Positions 32,212 to 41,629 of a DNA stretch of 64,000 bases are shown piece by piece; position 1 is the stretch's first letter; each line of letters begins with the position of its first letter. The translations under genes and the position numbers were made by a program. Under the pieces are notes generated by a model. It did not search any database. It was not told the origin of the DNA and saw only the letters and a program-made list of their open reading frames with translations. Source of the DNA: Amyelois transitella (taxonomy: Eukaryota > Arthropoda > Insecta > Lepidoptera > Pyralidae); NCBI RefSeq assembly GCF_032362555.1, contig NC_083534.1, forward strand, positions 1,640,001-1,704,000, in the 5' to 3' direction.

Positions 32212-32708
32212 TATGTTTAACGAATGTTGACTTAATTTTTATTTGATTTAATTTTGATATTAGAGTTATAAGATCGACAAGGAGTCGGAGAAGTATTTTT
32301 AAAATATGTCTTATTTGATTTGATCTCAAGTACTTATGTTTAACGAATGTTGACTTAATTTTTATTTGATTTAATTTTGATATTAGAGTTATAAGATCGA
32401 CACGGAGTCGGAGACGTATTTTTAAAATATGTCTTATTTGATTTGATCTCAAGTATGTTTAAAGAATGTTGATTTAATTTTTATTTAATTTAATTTTGAT
32501 ATTAGAAGAAAATAAAAGACTGAATAGACGATTGTTCTTTTATTTAAACACACTATGTATGTTATCTTATAATAAGTATAGATTTATAGAATAAAAACAA
32601 ATGGTGCCAATTCCGGTACCAGTACCGGAATTCCGGTATTAGGTCTCTAGTACCGAAACTCAATTCCGGTATTGATAACTTTCCGGTATTGCATGCCCTA
32701 ATACTGCC

Positions 32709-33667
32709 CTGCTAAGCGCAAAAGCGGTATCTCAAAAAAAATCGTAAAATTGATTTTTATGCCATCGGATAGCTTTAAAAAATACGCATCTACTGGACTA
32801 AGCCATTTAGCACTATCTTGTTCAAAACGTATGAAAAAACCTTAAGAAAGATTTTTCTATCTCAGTTTTACCATATATCACTAAGGGTGTTAGAGGTATA
32901 TTAATATTACGTAGGCAACCAGCCGCAAATTTAAATATCGCTAAAATTCTTAAATAAATACACAACTTTTGCTTAGCCGATAAGCGGTAAGTAGGATGAG
33001 TAAAATCAGTAATGAGTTACCGCTATAATGCTTAGTATTTTAATGCTTGCATAATACGCAAACTGTTTTGAATTAGTGAGATACGGTTGCAATAGCAAAA
33101 TTAAATTAGCCCTTATGGTTTTACTGGATAAGATCGAATTTCTAATACATTTTACAGTGATTTATCCCTGCCCTTGGCAAATTCGTTCGCAAATTCGTGT
33201 CATAACTTGTTTGTTTTTGTTGTGAAGAGGTCATGATATTTGTGCAAAATTGAGAAAAAAACTGTAAATTAAGGTGCTTAATGGGGTCACTTCATACATT
33301 GACATTCAGGTAAGTCCTATTAAATATTATTTTAGCATTTTGTAACCATAATCATTGCAAAATTAGAAATTTTGTGTTAAACTTTCTTGCGGTTGGCGTG
33401 CGCGCCCTCGTACGCATTCGTACTTAGCAAAATTGACCTTGATCTACCAGAACATAAAGTAAATTATTTTTAATCATATTTTCCCAGCCATACGGTTATT
33501 GTTGTTCCGATGATAATAAGTTGATTTGCACTTTACATTACGTAAGTGCAATATTTTAATTTATTTCCCAAATATATAATTTGTATTATGTTTGTTAAAG
33601 ATAACTAAACGTTTTTGATGAATAAAATAATTCAGTTATACTTATTAAATATTGTTACAGATAAACC
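32709..33667 (+). other. 5' region of the DUF7869-like element
   Basis: Left TIR remainder, then AT-rich leader. A donor CATTCAG|GTAAGT (33309/33310) and acceptor TGTTACAG (33660) define a 351-bp intron in the 5' UTR, seven bases before the main ATG. The first exon contains a short upstream ORF (MGSLHTLTFR) ending at a stop just before the main ATG. Confidence 0.6.
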
Positions 33668-36100
33668 ATGTCGCAAAGAAATACGAAAATGATGATGCTT
33701 TTAGCACAAAAAAATAAGGCGTTGAGGGAAAAGTTTAAGGAATCCAAACAATTACAACGTAATATTAAAACGATCGATCCCGACTTTTTTCCTACTAGTG
33801 ATTCAGATGATGATCCCGCATTTTCAAGATTCAACAGTGCTGATCAATTACTAGCTCCGATTCTTCCTTCCTCAAATGGTTTCGACTTTGAAGATTCACA
33901 TTTTTTATCGGGTCCGTGTAGATCAAACGTTGATTATTTCGCTATGCATCAGGATGATCAAAACACAGAAATCGGGAATAACAACAAATCCCCTAACTCG
34001 TTGATTACATTGACAACTGTGCCAATTATTGAACATAATGATTTAAGTGACATATCATCGCCAGGCTTTTGTTTTAATACACACAACATACACAATGTTT
34101 TTAATTGCGGTAATCCAGAACCTTTGATCACAGATACTATTGAAGATCAACAAAGATCCTGTATTTTTCAAGATGATACAGAAAAAATATTGATAACTGC
34201 TTCCGATAATACTATTTGCACTTCTGAATCTCTTAGGAATAATTCAAATGTGATAAGTGTTCAATACGAAAAATCTGTTGAGAATTCATCTCAAGGACAC
34301 GAAGTGACACCAAATGATAATCTTAGGGACACCGAGAATCTGACACAAAACGAGATAGCTGATGGAAATACACATAATCTTACAACTTATACTAAGGCCG
34401 GTACAATTAGGAAAAGAAAAAAACACGACCAACCTCTCAAAGTCAGAAATGAAGTGAAAAAAAGTGAGATTAGAGAGAAACATAACGTTAAACCACCCTG
34501 TCCTGCTTCATGCAAAAAGCAGTGTATCCAAAATATATCGGAAGAGCAGCGAAAAATTATAAATGAGAGCTTCTGGAGTTTGAATGACAAAGAGAGGAAG
34601 GCTTATATGCTGCATCACACCTCAGCTAAATCTGTGAAACAAAGAACAGTAACAAGATTTGAATCAGAGGAGTACAGAAAAAAAGTAAGCTACAGTTATT
34701 CACTTAAGGACGTGCTCGGTACAAAGTATGGAGTATGTAAAACCTTCTTTTTGACAACTTTGGGCTACAAATCATCTAATGACAAACCTTTACATACGGC
34801 TTTGGCCAATTCTAACGACACGGTTGCACCACCAGTAGACAAAAGACTGGGAGCTACTCCTCACAATAAAATTGAATCTACTCCTATTAAGGAACATATA
34901 ATGAGCTTTGAGCCGAGTATATCTCATTACAGGCGTGAACACGCTCCCAATCGCTTATACTTACCCAGTGATTTGACAATCAGTGCGATGCATAAAGACT
35001 TTTTAGAAAAAAATCCGTCTTGCAAAGTATCTTACGATAAATATCGAGAAGTAGTCGCAGAATTAAATATTTCTTTTGTAAAGCTTGGCCACGAAGAGTG
35101 TGAGGACTGTGAAGAGTTCCGTTTACACGATGATACACATACCAAAGAAAACCTTAAAGAAGACTGTCTAGGTTGCACGAAGTGGAAAAGTCATAACAAA
35201 CGGGCATACATGTCCAGAGAGCAGTATAAATTAGACAGTGAGCTAAATGAAACTGATACTGTTGTATATTCTGCTGATTTACAAAAAGTTATCATGCTGC
35301 CCAGGATAGACATGTTCAAAACTGCTATTTTTACTCATAGGATAGTGGTTTACAACGAAAGTTTCGTGCCAACTGGTCAAGGCCGAAAAGATTTGAGTGT
35401 TTTTCCTGTACTATGGTATGAAGGGTTGTTTGGACGTTCCAAAGCCGAAATTATAAGTGCATACTATCAATTTTTTATTTTTCATCGGGATAAAAAAAAT
35501 ATCATACTATGGGTTGATAATTGTTCCTCCCAGAACAAAAACTGGACGTTTTTTTCTTTCTTAATTTATATTATAAATTCTAAGGATATCAACGCCGACA
35601 AGATTGTCATCAAATATTTTGAATCCGGCCACACCTTTATGTCAGCTGATAGTTTCCATCATAGGGTAGAGCTGTCCATAAAACGCATGAAAAACAAAAT
35701 TTATGATTTCGCAGATTTTTCTCAGGCAGTTAGCACTGCAGGAAAAAATGTAAAACTTAAAGAGATGAACATGCAAGACTTTTATGACTGGGATGATTAT
35801 ACCACACAATATGCACTGTCTCGAATTAAACCGCGTCCATATGTCAGCGAAATGGTTGAAGTTGAAGTTAAAAGAGGCAGTTTTGATATCACCTACAAAA
35901 CAGGATTCGATCAAAATGCAATTACTGCTAGCATTATAGGAAAAAAAATTTTAAAAAGTCATGTCTTGCCTCCACCAAAAAAGAAAACTGCTCCGGAAGG
36001 AATTTCAAGAAACAAAAAAGAAAATATTTTGAAATCTTTTCAAAATATAATACCACAAAATAGAATGTCCTTTTGGAGAGAACTCCCTACTTTTGACTAA
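33668..36100 (+). CDS. DUF7869-like putative transposase (810 aa)
   Basis: Intact 810-aa ORF. The N-terminal third is low complexity and acidic. At ~285-300 is a Cys-rich CPASCKKQCIQNISEEQR. Further on are RLYLPSDLTI and a Cys cluster HEECEDCEEF...DCLGCTKW. The C-terminal core has YSADLQKV (D~536), LWVDNCSSQNKNW (D~616) and FESGHTFMSADSFHHRVELS (D~661, E~667). I recognise the DNC..QNKN and GHT...D..H pattern as that of the domain called DUF7869, found in many insect proteins. The ordered acidic residues look like an RNase-H-fold DDD/E triad, and the element has TIRs, so a transposase role is inferred. Not a family I can place in a named superfamily. Confidence 0.75.
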   Translation: MSQRNTKMMMLLAQKNKALREKFKESKQLQRNIKTIDPDFFPTSDSDDDPAFSRFNSADQLLAPILPSSNGFDFEDSHFLSGPCRSNVDYFAMHQDDQNTEIGNNNKSPNSLITLTTVPIIEHNDLSDISSPGFCFNTHNIHNVFNCGNPEPLITDTIEDQQRSCIFQDDTEKILITASDNTICTSESLRNNSNVISVQYEKSVENSSQGHEVTPNDNLRDTENLTQNEIADGNTHNLTTYTKAGTIRKRKKHDQPLKVRNEVKKSEIREKHNVKPPCPASCKKQCIQNISEEQRKIINESFWSLNDKERKAYMLHHTSAKSVKQRTVTRFESEEYRKKVSYSYSLKDVLGTKYGVCKTFFLTTLGYKSSNDKPLHTALANSNDTVAPPVDKRLGATPHNKIESTPIKEHIMSFEPSISHYRREHAPNRLYLPSDLTISAMHKDFLEKNPSCKVSYDKYREVVAELNISFVKLGHEECEDCEEFRLHDDTHTKENLKEDCLGCTKWKSHNKRAYMSREQYKLDSELNETDTVVYSADLQKVIMLPRIDMFKTAIFTHRIVVYNESFVPTGQGRKDLSVFPVLWYEGLFGRSKAEIISAYYQFFIFHRDKKNIILWVDNCSSQNKNWTFFSFLIYIINSKDINADKIVIKYFESGHTFMSADSFHHRVELSIKRMKNKIYDFADFSQAVSTAGKNVKLKEMNMQDFYDWDDYTTQYALSRIKPRPYVSEMVEVEVKRGSFDITYKTGFDQNAITASIIGKKILKSHVLPPPKKKTAPEGISRNKKENILKSFQNIIPQNRMSFWRELPTFD

Positions 36101-36534
36101 TAAAATTCCTTCCAAAAACCGTTTGTTTTTAAATATTTTTTTATGTAATTTCAAATTTTAATAATAAAAAAACGTTATATATATACTTTAATTGTTTTTT
36201 TTTTCAAATAATACATATTTTATTCGATAGAAAATACATTCCTTTTTGTATACACACATGTTTGAGAAGAGCTAACGAAAAAGCGGTATCTCAATTTTAA
36301 TTCTATAGTTTACTAAGCGGTGTAACCGTATCTCATGAATAAAGTACATTATTATACATTTTTGATAATTTAACTAATGTGATAACAAATACACCCTATA
36401 TAATATATAAATAATATTTAACAAATAAAAAAAACTATACATAAAGTATATATATAACTATTTTTACATAACTTCAATTATCTCAAAACTCGCTTTCTTT
36501 GAGTTACCGCTTTTGCGCTTAGTTGGGCAGTATA
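36101..36534. other. 3' end of the DUF7869-like element and right TIR
   Basis: Non-coding: AATAAA at ~36163, an internal TIR-like copy AAAAAGCGGTATCTCAATTT (~36279), AAGCGGTGTAACCGTATCTC, then the right TIR GAGTTACCGCTTTTGCGCTT ... GGGCAG ending at 36530 and the TATA duplication. Confidence 0.65.
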
Positions 36535-37364
36535 GACTTAATTATATGTATGTATGTAAGTAATTGTATATTTTGTATGGAAAGATGTAGTCTATGACAG
36601 GAAAAAGACATAATGTATGTAAAAAATCTCATTCCATCTCTTTACAATGTTATTCGTAAAAGACAAATAGGAGACAATATCTTTCACCCAGTACAACTAC
36701 CATAACACCAAATAAGGTTGAGTTACTCTGTCAACAGGGTCCTCAAGGTTAGAAGAGAGATAATTTGCGTAATTACCTGACTTATAAATAGATGTAAAAT
36801 GGACTGTGGCCTAATTTATTTATTTATTATTACACATAACAGGATACAATTAAGTACATATAATAAGGAAAAAAAGAAATAGTAGAAACAGATCTGGGTT
36901 GTATCCCACAGCATGTGTTTATGCAATAAACAAACGGGGAAAGAGTCCCAGTCCATTTCTGGAATGCATTAGGAACAATCCCAGAAATGTACTGGGAAGA
37001 AGGCCCCATTAACACGACGACTGAAGGGCAAAAAAGTATGCAGGAATTGTGGTAAGTGGAAAGATGTAGCATCTGCCTACCCCTCCAGGAACGGAGCGTA
37101 ATTTTATGTATACTTTTTTCATTACGGGCTCGTTTTAGATGGACTGCTTATTCTTATACAAGGACAGTGACAGCCACAAACATTCAAATTGAAAAATTTA
37201 AAAACATTGACCAGGACGTGAAGCCGAACGATTACTATAAAGGGTAAATATGAAGATCTGTTATACATAATATTTAAGACCTTGTTGTACTCATATTATG
37301 CAAATAAAAGTTTGAATTTGAATTATTAAGCAAGAATGAAGTTGTGGAAGTCTCATATACTTAC
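36535..37364. other. Left part of gene B intron 1
   Basis: Remainder of the interrupted R1 copy (to ~36565), then an R3 3'-terminus (ATGTAGCATCTGCCTACCCC near 37065) and AT-rich DNA. No coding frame that I can support. Confidence 0.45.
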
Positions 37365-37520
37365 GTCTATAGAAAAACATCTGAAGAGCATTTCTATATA
37401 CGTTTGATAGTTGCCTTGAAAACTTTGTGTGACCAACATACTCTTGACGACACCTTCGTTTAAACATAAATTGCATATTCCCAGCAGAGGCAACGCCTCT
37501 ACCATTATTTCTGATTCCAT
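37365..37520 (-). CDS. ZAD-ZNF gene B exon 1 (start codon, first half of ZAD)
   Basis: 156-nt exon, ATG at 37518-37520, 52 codons in phase 0 to donor GAC|GTAAGT. It encodes MESEIMVEALPLLGICNLCL then NEGVVKSMLV and NYQTYIEMLFRCFSID. The ICNLCL Cys pair and the Y.EML helix are a ZAD first half. No ZAD exon 2 lies between here and 22640, and exon 2 at 22640 has the right phase and lacks any other partner, so they are joined across the transposon-filled intron. A separate truncated gene is the alternative. Confidence 0.78.
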
Positions 37521-38178
37521 TTTATTCTAAAACAGTGTTTCAGTCAAATAAAGGCAATATTGCTCATTATTTTGCTGTAATTGGAATAAATCAACATCTT
37601 CTCCACTTCAACATCACAACACAATAAAAAAATGTCAATGTCATTTATCGTATGACGTTTTAGTGACATTTTGTTTTTTTTTTATAAACTCAGGCAAAGA
37701 AATCAAGAGGTACATACACGTATGAATAGATTAACGTTTGGCCAGCGCCATCTATTGCCGAGTAGCAAATAACCGATGAGAAGAGGTTGCGTCTTTAAAA
37801 CTAAAATTTCTCAGGATTTTACATTTGAACTCCGTAACCTTTCCAGGGGAACCTAACTCACTCATACTAGATCATGGTTACATATTTAGTTGCCTGAATG
37901 TGCAGGTTTCCTCACGATGTTTTCTCTCATTGAAAGAGCATCGGCTGGTATTCAAACTGATGCAAGTACATAGTTTCGAAAATAGTCATTGGTTCATTGC
38001 CGAGGAAGGCTTTGAACCTGCGCTTTCATTTTATTCCATGTTATATTTACCAGCTAACAACAATTAAGTCCGAGACTTGTGTTTTGGGATGTCACTAAAC
38101 AGTCCAGGGATCCAATCGAAAACTCCTAACTCTTATAACGTAGGTAAATAAAAGAAAATGTAAAAATGATCTATTTAT
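37521..38178. other. Gene B promoter region and 3' flank of gene C
   Basis: Contains ATGTCAATGTCATTTATCG and TGACGTTTTAGTGACATTTT (a TGACA-type inverted motif) ~120-150 bp upstream of the gene B ATG, possibly promoter. From 37820 to 38030 there is an R2 copy (AGATCATGGTTACATATTTA, GAAAGAGCATCGGCTGGTAT). Minus-strand AATAAA overlaps the gene C stop (38174-38179). Confidence 0.45.
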
Positions 38179-39128
38179 TTATTTCTTGCGTTCCAACGGA
38201 ACTACATGTTGCCGCCAAAGATGGCGTCGCAATGAATCTTTAGACTTAAATTTACCCTCACAATAACTGCACGAAAACGACTTGACATCTTCATGCGTCT
38301 TTTCATGTCGTTTCTGATCGAATTTCGTAAAGAAACGTAGTTCACAAATGCTACACTGGTAGTTCCTCTCTCTTACATGCACATTACGTGTATGAACTCT
38401 TAAATTCTGCGGTGAAAGAAACGTTTTCCCGCATATGGTACATTCACTGATCTGCCGTTTCGCTCCGTGCTCTTTGACATTATGATCGAACAACAAATAC
38501 GTGTAACGAAACGTTTTATCACACAAACGGCAATATCTTTTGGATTCCGAAGTCTTATGAGCTTTCCTCATATGTTTCATTTTAGCGTGTAAAGTAGAAA
38601 ATTTCTCTGGACAAAACGTGCATTTTTGCTCCTTGTGTATCGCCTTCAAGTGATTTCTCAAACTTAACGTACTTATGAACGACGCCCCGCAAATTTCGCA
38701 CACATTAAATCTGTAATGAGTGTTCATATGAATATTTAAACGCGTAAATGTGTTAAATTCTTGACCGCAATCAACACATCTAAACTCTTTCTCGAGTTTG
38801 TAAGGTATTAAAAAGTGCCCCGTGTCGTGGAATTTTACATCGTGAATAGCCAAATGATTTTTTAAATCGTCCAAATTTGTACATTTATCCGAACATAGTT
38901 TACATTCTAAATTCGAAATGTCTACGTTCCTGAACGACGCACCGCGAAGAGCGTTCAATCTCGATTTAATGCGTTTTAAATTTGAGTGTGTCTTTGAATG
39001 TTCCCGCAGTTCCGTGATGTTTATGAACGCGTCTTGACAACAAAAGCATTTAAATTTGGTTCTCAGTGAATCGAACAGGCACATATTGGAATTCAGAATA
39101 AGCTTGAGGGAATTTTCTTTTACATGAC
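38179..39128 (-). CDS. ZAD-ZNF gene C exon 5 (9 fingers, terminal)
   Basis: 950-nt terminal exon after acceptor TTTTTTACAG, phase 1, 315 codons plus stop. After HVKENSLKLILNSNMCLFDS come nine C2H2 fingers from FKCFCCQDAF to FSCSYCEGKF...HLWRQH, with mostly degenerate linkers (HVRERNYQC, HEDVKSFSC). It lacks the ARRNAE lead of gene A. Predicted spliced protein is 500 aa. Likely a nuclear DNA-binding factor; target unknown. Confidence 0.88.
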
Positions 39129-39227
39129 CTGTAAAAAATATACATATTTAGTTACGTATGAAAAAAGAAAAATAAATTAATTGTATCTATTAACCTATCT
39201 CAACAAGTTACTTAGCAAACTACTTAC

Positions 39228-39359
39228 ATTTTAAAGATTTTTTATTTAATGAAGGCGTGTGTTTATTTTTTTTCATTACATTCTCTTTTTTCGTAGACTG
39301 CTTTTCTTTTTTAACATTTTCAGAGTCTTCTGGCTCCACCTTTATCACGAAAATTTCTC
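39228..39359 (-). CDS. ZAD-ZNF gene C exon 4 (basic linker)
   Basis: 132-nt exon, acceptor CATATTGCAG, donor AAA T|GTAAGT, phase 1 both sides. It encodes EIFVIKVEPEDSENVKKEKQ then a Lys-rich run (ENVMKKNKHTPSLNKKSLK). VIKVEPED is a SUMO-type motif also seen in A and B linkers; the Lys run may be a nuclear localisation signal. Confidence 0.75.
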
Positions 39360-39469
39360 CTGCAATATGAAAAAAAAACTAATTAATAAATCAATGTGTA
39401 GCACCGCTGATGTTGGCAACACTATGATTTGCCGTTTAACTTCTCCAAAGGCCGAATATTTGAATTGAT

Positions 39470-39600
39470 TTCTTCTTGTCGGCGATGGGCTAGCAACCTA
39501 GCAAGTTAAACTATTAGTATTTTGTATTTTCAAGACTGTTGGCTCTGTCTACCCCACAAGGGATATAAACATGATTATGTATGTATTTTCATATATTTAA
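39470..39600 (-). repeat. R1 repeat, reverse copy
   Basis: CTTGTCGGCGATGGGCTAGC, CAAGACTGTTGGCTCTGTCT, CCCCACAAGGGATATAAACA, TATGTATG-like end. Lies between gene C exons 3 and 4 and abuts exon 3's donor. Confidence 0.6.
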
Positions 39601-39613
39601 TTTTTTACATTAC

Positions 39614-39775
39614 CTTCTTCACTACCATTCTGCTTGTCCCAATTGATGCTGTCATCAAAATCATCAGCCTCGTCAATGTGATGATGTTCACATTCCGCAT
39701 CATCACCTGTTGCCGACTGATCATCAAAATTGCAATCAAAGGCAATTTCCTCTTTCGCAACGACCGGTTCTTGGG
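39614..39775 (-). CDS. ZAD-ZNF gene C exon 3 (acidic linker)
   Basis: 162-nt exon, acceptor TTAACTTTTCAG, donor GAA G|GTAATG, phase 1 both sides. It encodes QEPVVAKEEIAFDCNFDDQS, then ATGDDAECEHHHIDEADDFD and DSINWDKQNGSEE. Strongly acidic, like exon 3 of genes A and B. Confidence 0.75.
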
Positions 39776-40850
39776 CTGAAAAGTTAAATTTATTTTCACT
39801 TATTATAATACTAGCTTTTACATACAGGTTCAGCCGCGCGAGATGCACGCGCGATTATAGCTAGCCAAGCCACCTAGAAAAGAATACGAGTTTTTTTCAA
39901 ATCCCAAGGGAACTATAGTTTTTACCGGGATGAAAGGTACCATATTTTATGTCCTTCTCCAGACCCTTAATTATACATAAACTAGCTTTTATCAGCAGCT
40001 TCGCCCGCGTGTATCTAGCACTATTTAGGTATTTAAAGTGAACAATTTAATACAACGAATTTAACACCATACATACATATCATCACGTCTATATCCCTTG
40101 CGGGGTAGACAGAGCCAACAGTCTTGATAAGACTGAAATGCCACGTTGAACTATTTGGTATATCATTAAGATAGAATTGAGTTTGAAATAGTGATAGATT
40201 GCTAGACAATTGCCTAAAAGAAGAATCCCAAGTTTATAAGCCAATCCCTTAGTCGCCTTTTACGACATCCATGGGAAAGATGTGGAGTAGTCCTATTCTT
40301 TTCTCTATAGGTGCCGGGAACCACACGGCAGAACAACACCAAAATTTAACACCACCTACATAAAAATAAAGCTGGTTCGCAAAACCAACGGGAACTATAG
40401 TTTTAACGTAATGAACTCTTCGTTTGATTCTTCATTATGTATATGTGATATTTCAAGAAGATTTATTAAGCAAACTTGCTTCGCATTTATACGAGTACTA
40501 TTAGTTAGGATTTCAATGCCTAAACTAGTATATGTGTGAAAGAGTAATAAAAAGAAAGAGTAACAATCCTGAAAAGACTGTAAGGCCACATTCAGCTAAC
40601 TAAAAGCTACTAACTTAAAGTGATTTCTGTTTGGTCAGCTGGTTGACTGGTAGAGAATGCCAAACAGCATTAGGTCAAGGCGGACTGATTGCCGTTTGTT
40701 CATTTTTTTTTGTGCAATAAAGTTTTAAATAAATAAAGTAATTCAGCTGTTTGGCTTAATAATGGAAAAGAAATACTTCTTTGTCCTGGAGTGCCGAAAA
40801 ATTCTTTTTTACCATGGAAAAAGCTAGTATTAAAAGTTAAAACCACTTAC
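39776..40850. other. Gene C intron 2 with repeats
   Basis: Holds short transposon tails (ACTAGCTTTTATCAGCAGCT, near 39985), a near-complete R1 copy (next entry) and R1 fragments around 40550-40620 and 40740. No coding frame. Confidence 0.5.
40070..40335 (+). repeat. R1 short interspersed repeat, near full length
   Basis: Same order as the 14.3 kb copy: ACATACATATCATCACGTCT, TGCGGGGTAGACAGAGCCAA, GTCTTGATAAGACTG, AGAATTGAGTTTGAAATAGT, AAGAATCCCAAGTTTATAAG, CGCCTTTTACGACATCCATG, GGTGCCGGGAACCACACGGC. Confidence 0.65.
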
Positions 40851-40983
40851 AGTCTTCAATATTAATGAGTGACAACCGCAGCTTTTCCTCGGCATCAAGA
40901 ACTTGTTTTTTGAAAGTGGTTGCCGCTCTCAGCTTCAAGATACAATCTTCACAGATGAGCATCTTGTGTGAATTGTCATGTAA
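40851..40983 (-). CDS. ZAD-ZNF gene C exon 2 (second half of ZAD)
   Basis: 133-nt exon, acceptor TTATATTTCAG, donor GAC T|GTAAGT, phase 0 in and 1 out. It encodes LHDNSHKMLICEDCILKLRA then ATTFKKQVLDAEEKLRLSLI. ICEDC supplies the second Cys pair and the TTFKKQV helix is the ZAD dimerisation helix. Confidence 0.87.
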
Positions 40984-41503
40984 CTGAAATATAAGTAACT
41001 ATTATTTACTTAGCTGTTGCCCGCTATTTCATTTGCCGCAAGAATTCACTGACATTATTCATTCCTTTTTCGCAATAAAATTAGCTTCTCCTTTTTTCCC
41101 TAGGGTCAACTCTTTATCTCCCAACTGAATTTAATCAAAATTGGTTCGATTTAGGTGTGAAAGCGTAACCAAGCAAATTCTTTATGAGTTGATGACGGCA
41201 TGTTACAACAATTATTAGTTTAAGTATATAAAAACAATAAGTTAATAAATAAAGCCGTTTAACATTTTCTTTGTGGGTACTTCTCTTTACATATAGTGAT
41301 TACCTTTATTAATTTTAATTTTGTAATATGTATATAGTGTTTGTGTGTTCAGCTGTGTGTCTTCATGATGGAATTGAAATTCAAATACTGAAGGGTTTAA
41401 TAAGGAAGGCTAGCCATGAGAATCTCAAGTTAATTAGCCATTCTGGTCTCGAGAATCGGAAAGGGTGCGTCCTTTTTATAAGTATGAAGCTTTAAAAACT
41501 CAC
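40984..41503. other. Gene C intron 1
   Basis: 520 bp, AT-rich. A diverged R1 fragment (GTGTTCAGCTGTGTGTCTTC, ATGATGGAATTGAAATTCAA) lies near 41335-41450. Nothing else seen. Confidence 0.45.
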
Positions 41504-41629
41504 CGTTATATTGAAGGTCTCTAATAACATTTGCGAATATATTTCTATGTGTCCGGCGAAATAATACTCATTAAAAAGACCCTTGTAACAAGAATTGATT
41601 AAGCAGCACCTACACATGTTGAATTTCAT
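41504..41629 (-). CDS. ZAD-ZNF gene C exon 1 (start codon, first half of ZAD)
   Basis: 126-nt exon, ATG at 41627-41629, 42 codons in phase 0 to donor ACG|GTGAGT. It encodes MKFNMCRCCLINSCYKGLFN then EYYFAGHIEIYSQMLLETFN. MCRCCL plus the EIYSQML helix is the ZAD first half and is closest to gene A exon 1 (CRCCLTEGCYKD...EY), suggesting A and C are sister duplicates. Confidence 0.87.

Larger units (their letters stand above)
30590..32500 (+). repeat. ~120-bp minisatellite in the hAT 3' region, split by a LINE
   Basis: Units begin ATGTTTAACGAATGTTGA at 30656, 32213, 32336 and 32455 (spacing 118-123 bp where intact) and contain TATAAGATCGACACGGAGTC and GGAGACGTATTTTTAAAATA. A partial unit precedes 30656. 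The third unit was broken by the LINE insertion at 30779-32211. Confidence 0.75.
27016..32700 (+). mobile_element. Complete hAT DNA transposon
   Basis: Ends TAGGGCATGCATACCGGAAT (27016) and, complemented from 32700, TAGGGCATGCAATACCGGAA, with several CCGGAATTCCGG-type subterminal motifs on both sides. It is flanked by the 8-bp duplication ATACTGCC at 27008-27015 and 32701-32708, the hallmark of hAT insertion. The duplicated octamer is the junction of TATA flank and first five bases of the DUF7869-like element, so it landed in that TIR. Length 5685 bp, including a ~1.43 kb LINE fragment. Single intact transposase ORF. Confidence 0.88.
27011..36530 (+). mobile_element. DUF7869-like DNA transposon with TATA target duplication (disrupted by hAT)
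   Basis: The left end CTGCC (27011-27015) continues after the hAT insertion at 32709 as CTGCTAAGCGCAAAAGCGGT; the right end, complemented, reads CTGCCCAACTAAGCGCAAAA. The TIRs match over ~33 bp with 3 differences. They are flanked by TATA at 27007-27010 and 36531-36534, and the surrounding R1 repeat shows the single TATA of the empty site. Without the hAT the element is ~3.83 kb. Subterminal repeats of AAGCGGTATCTCA occur near 36285 and 33000. It carries the 810-aa ORF at 33668. Confidence 0.82.
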
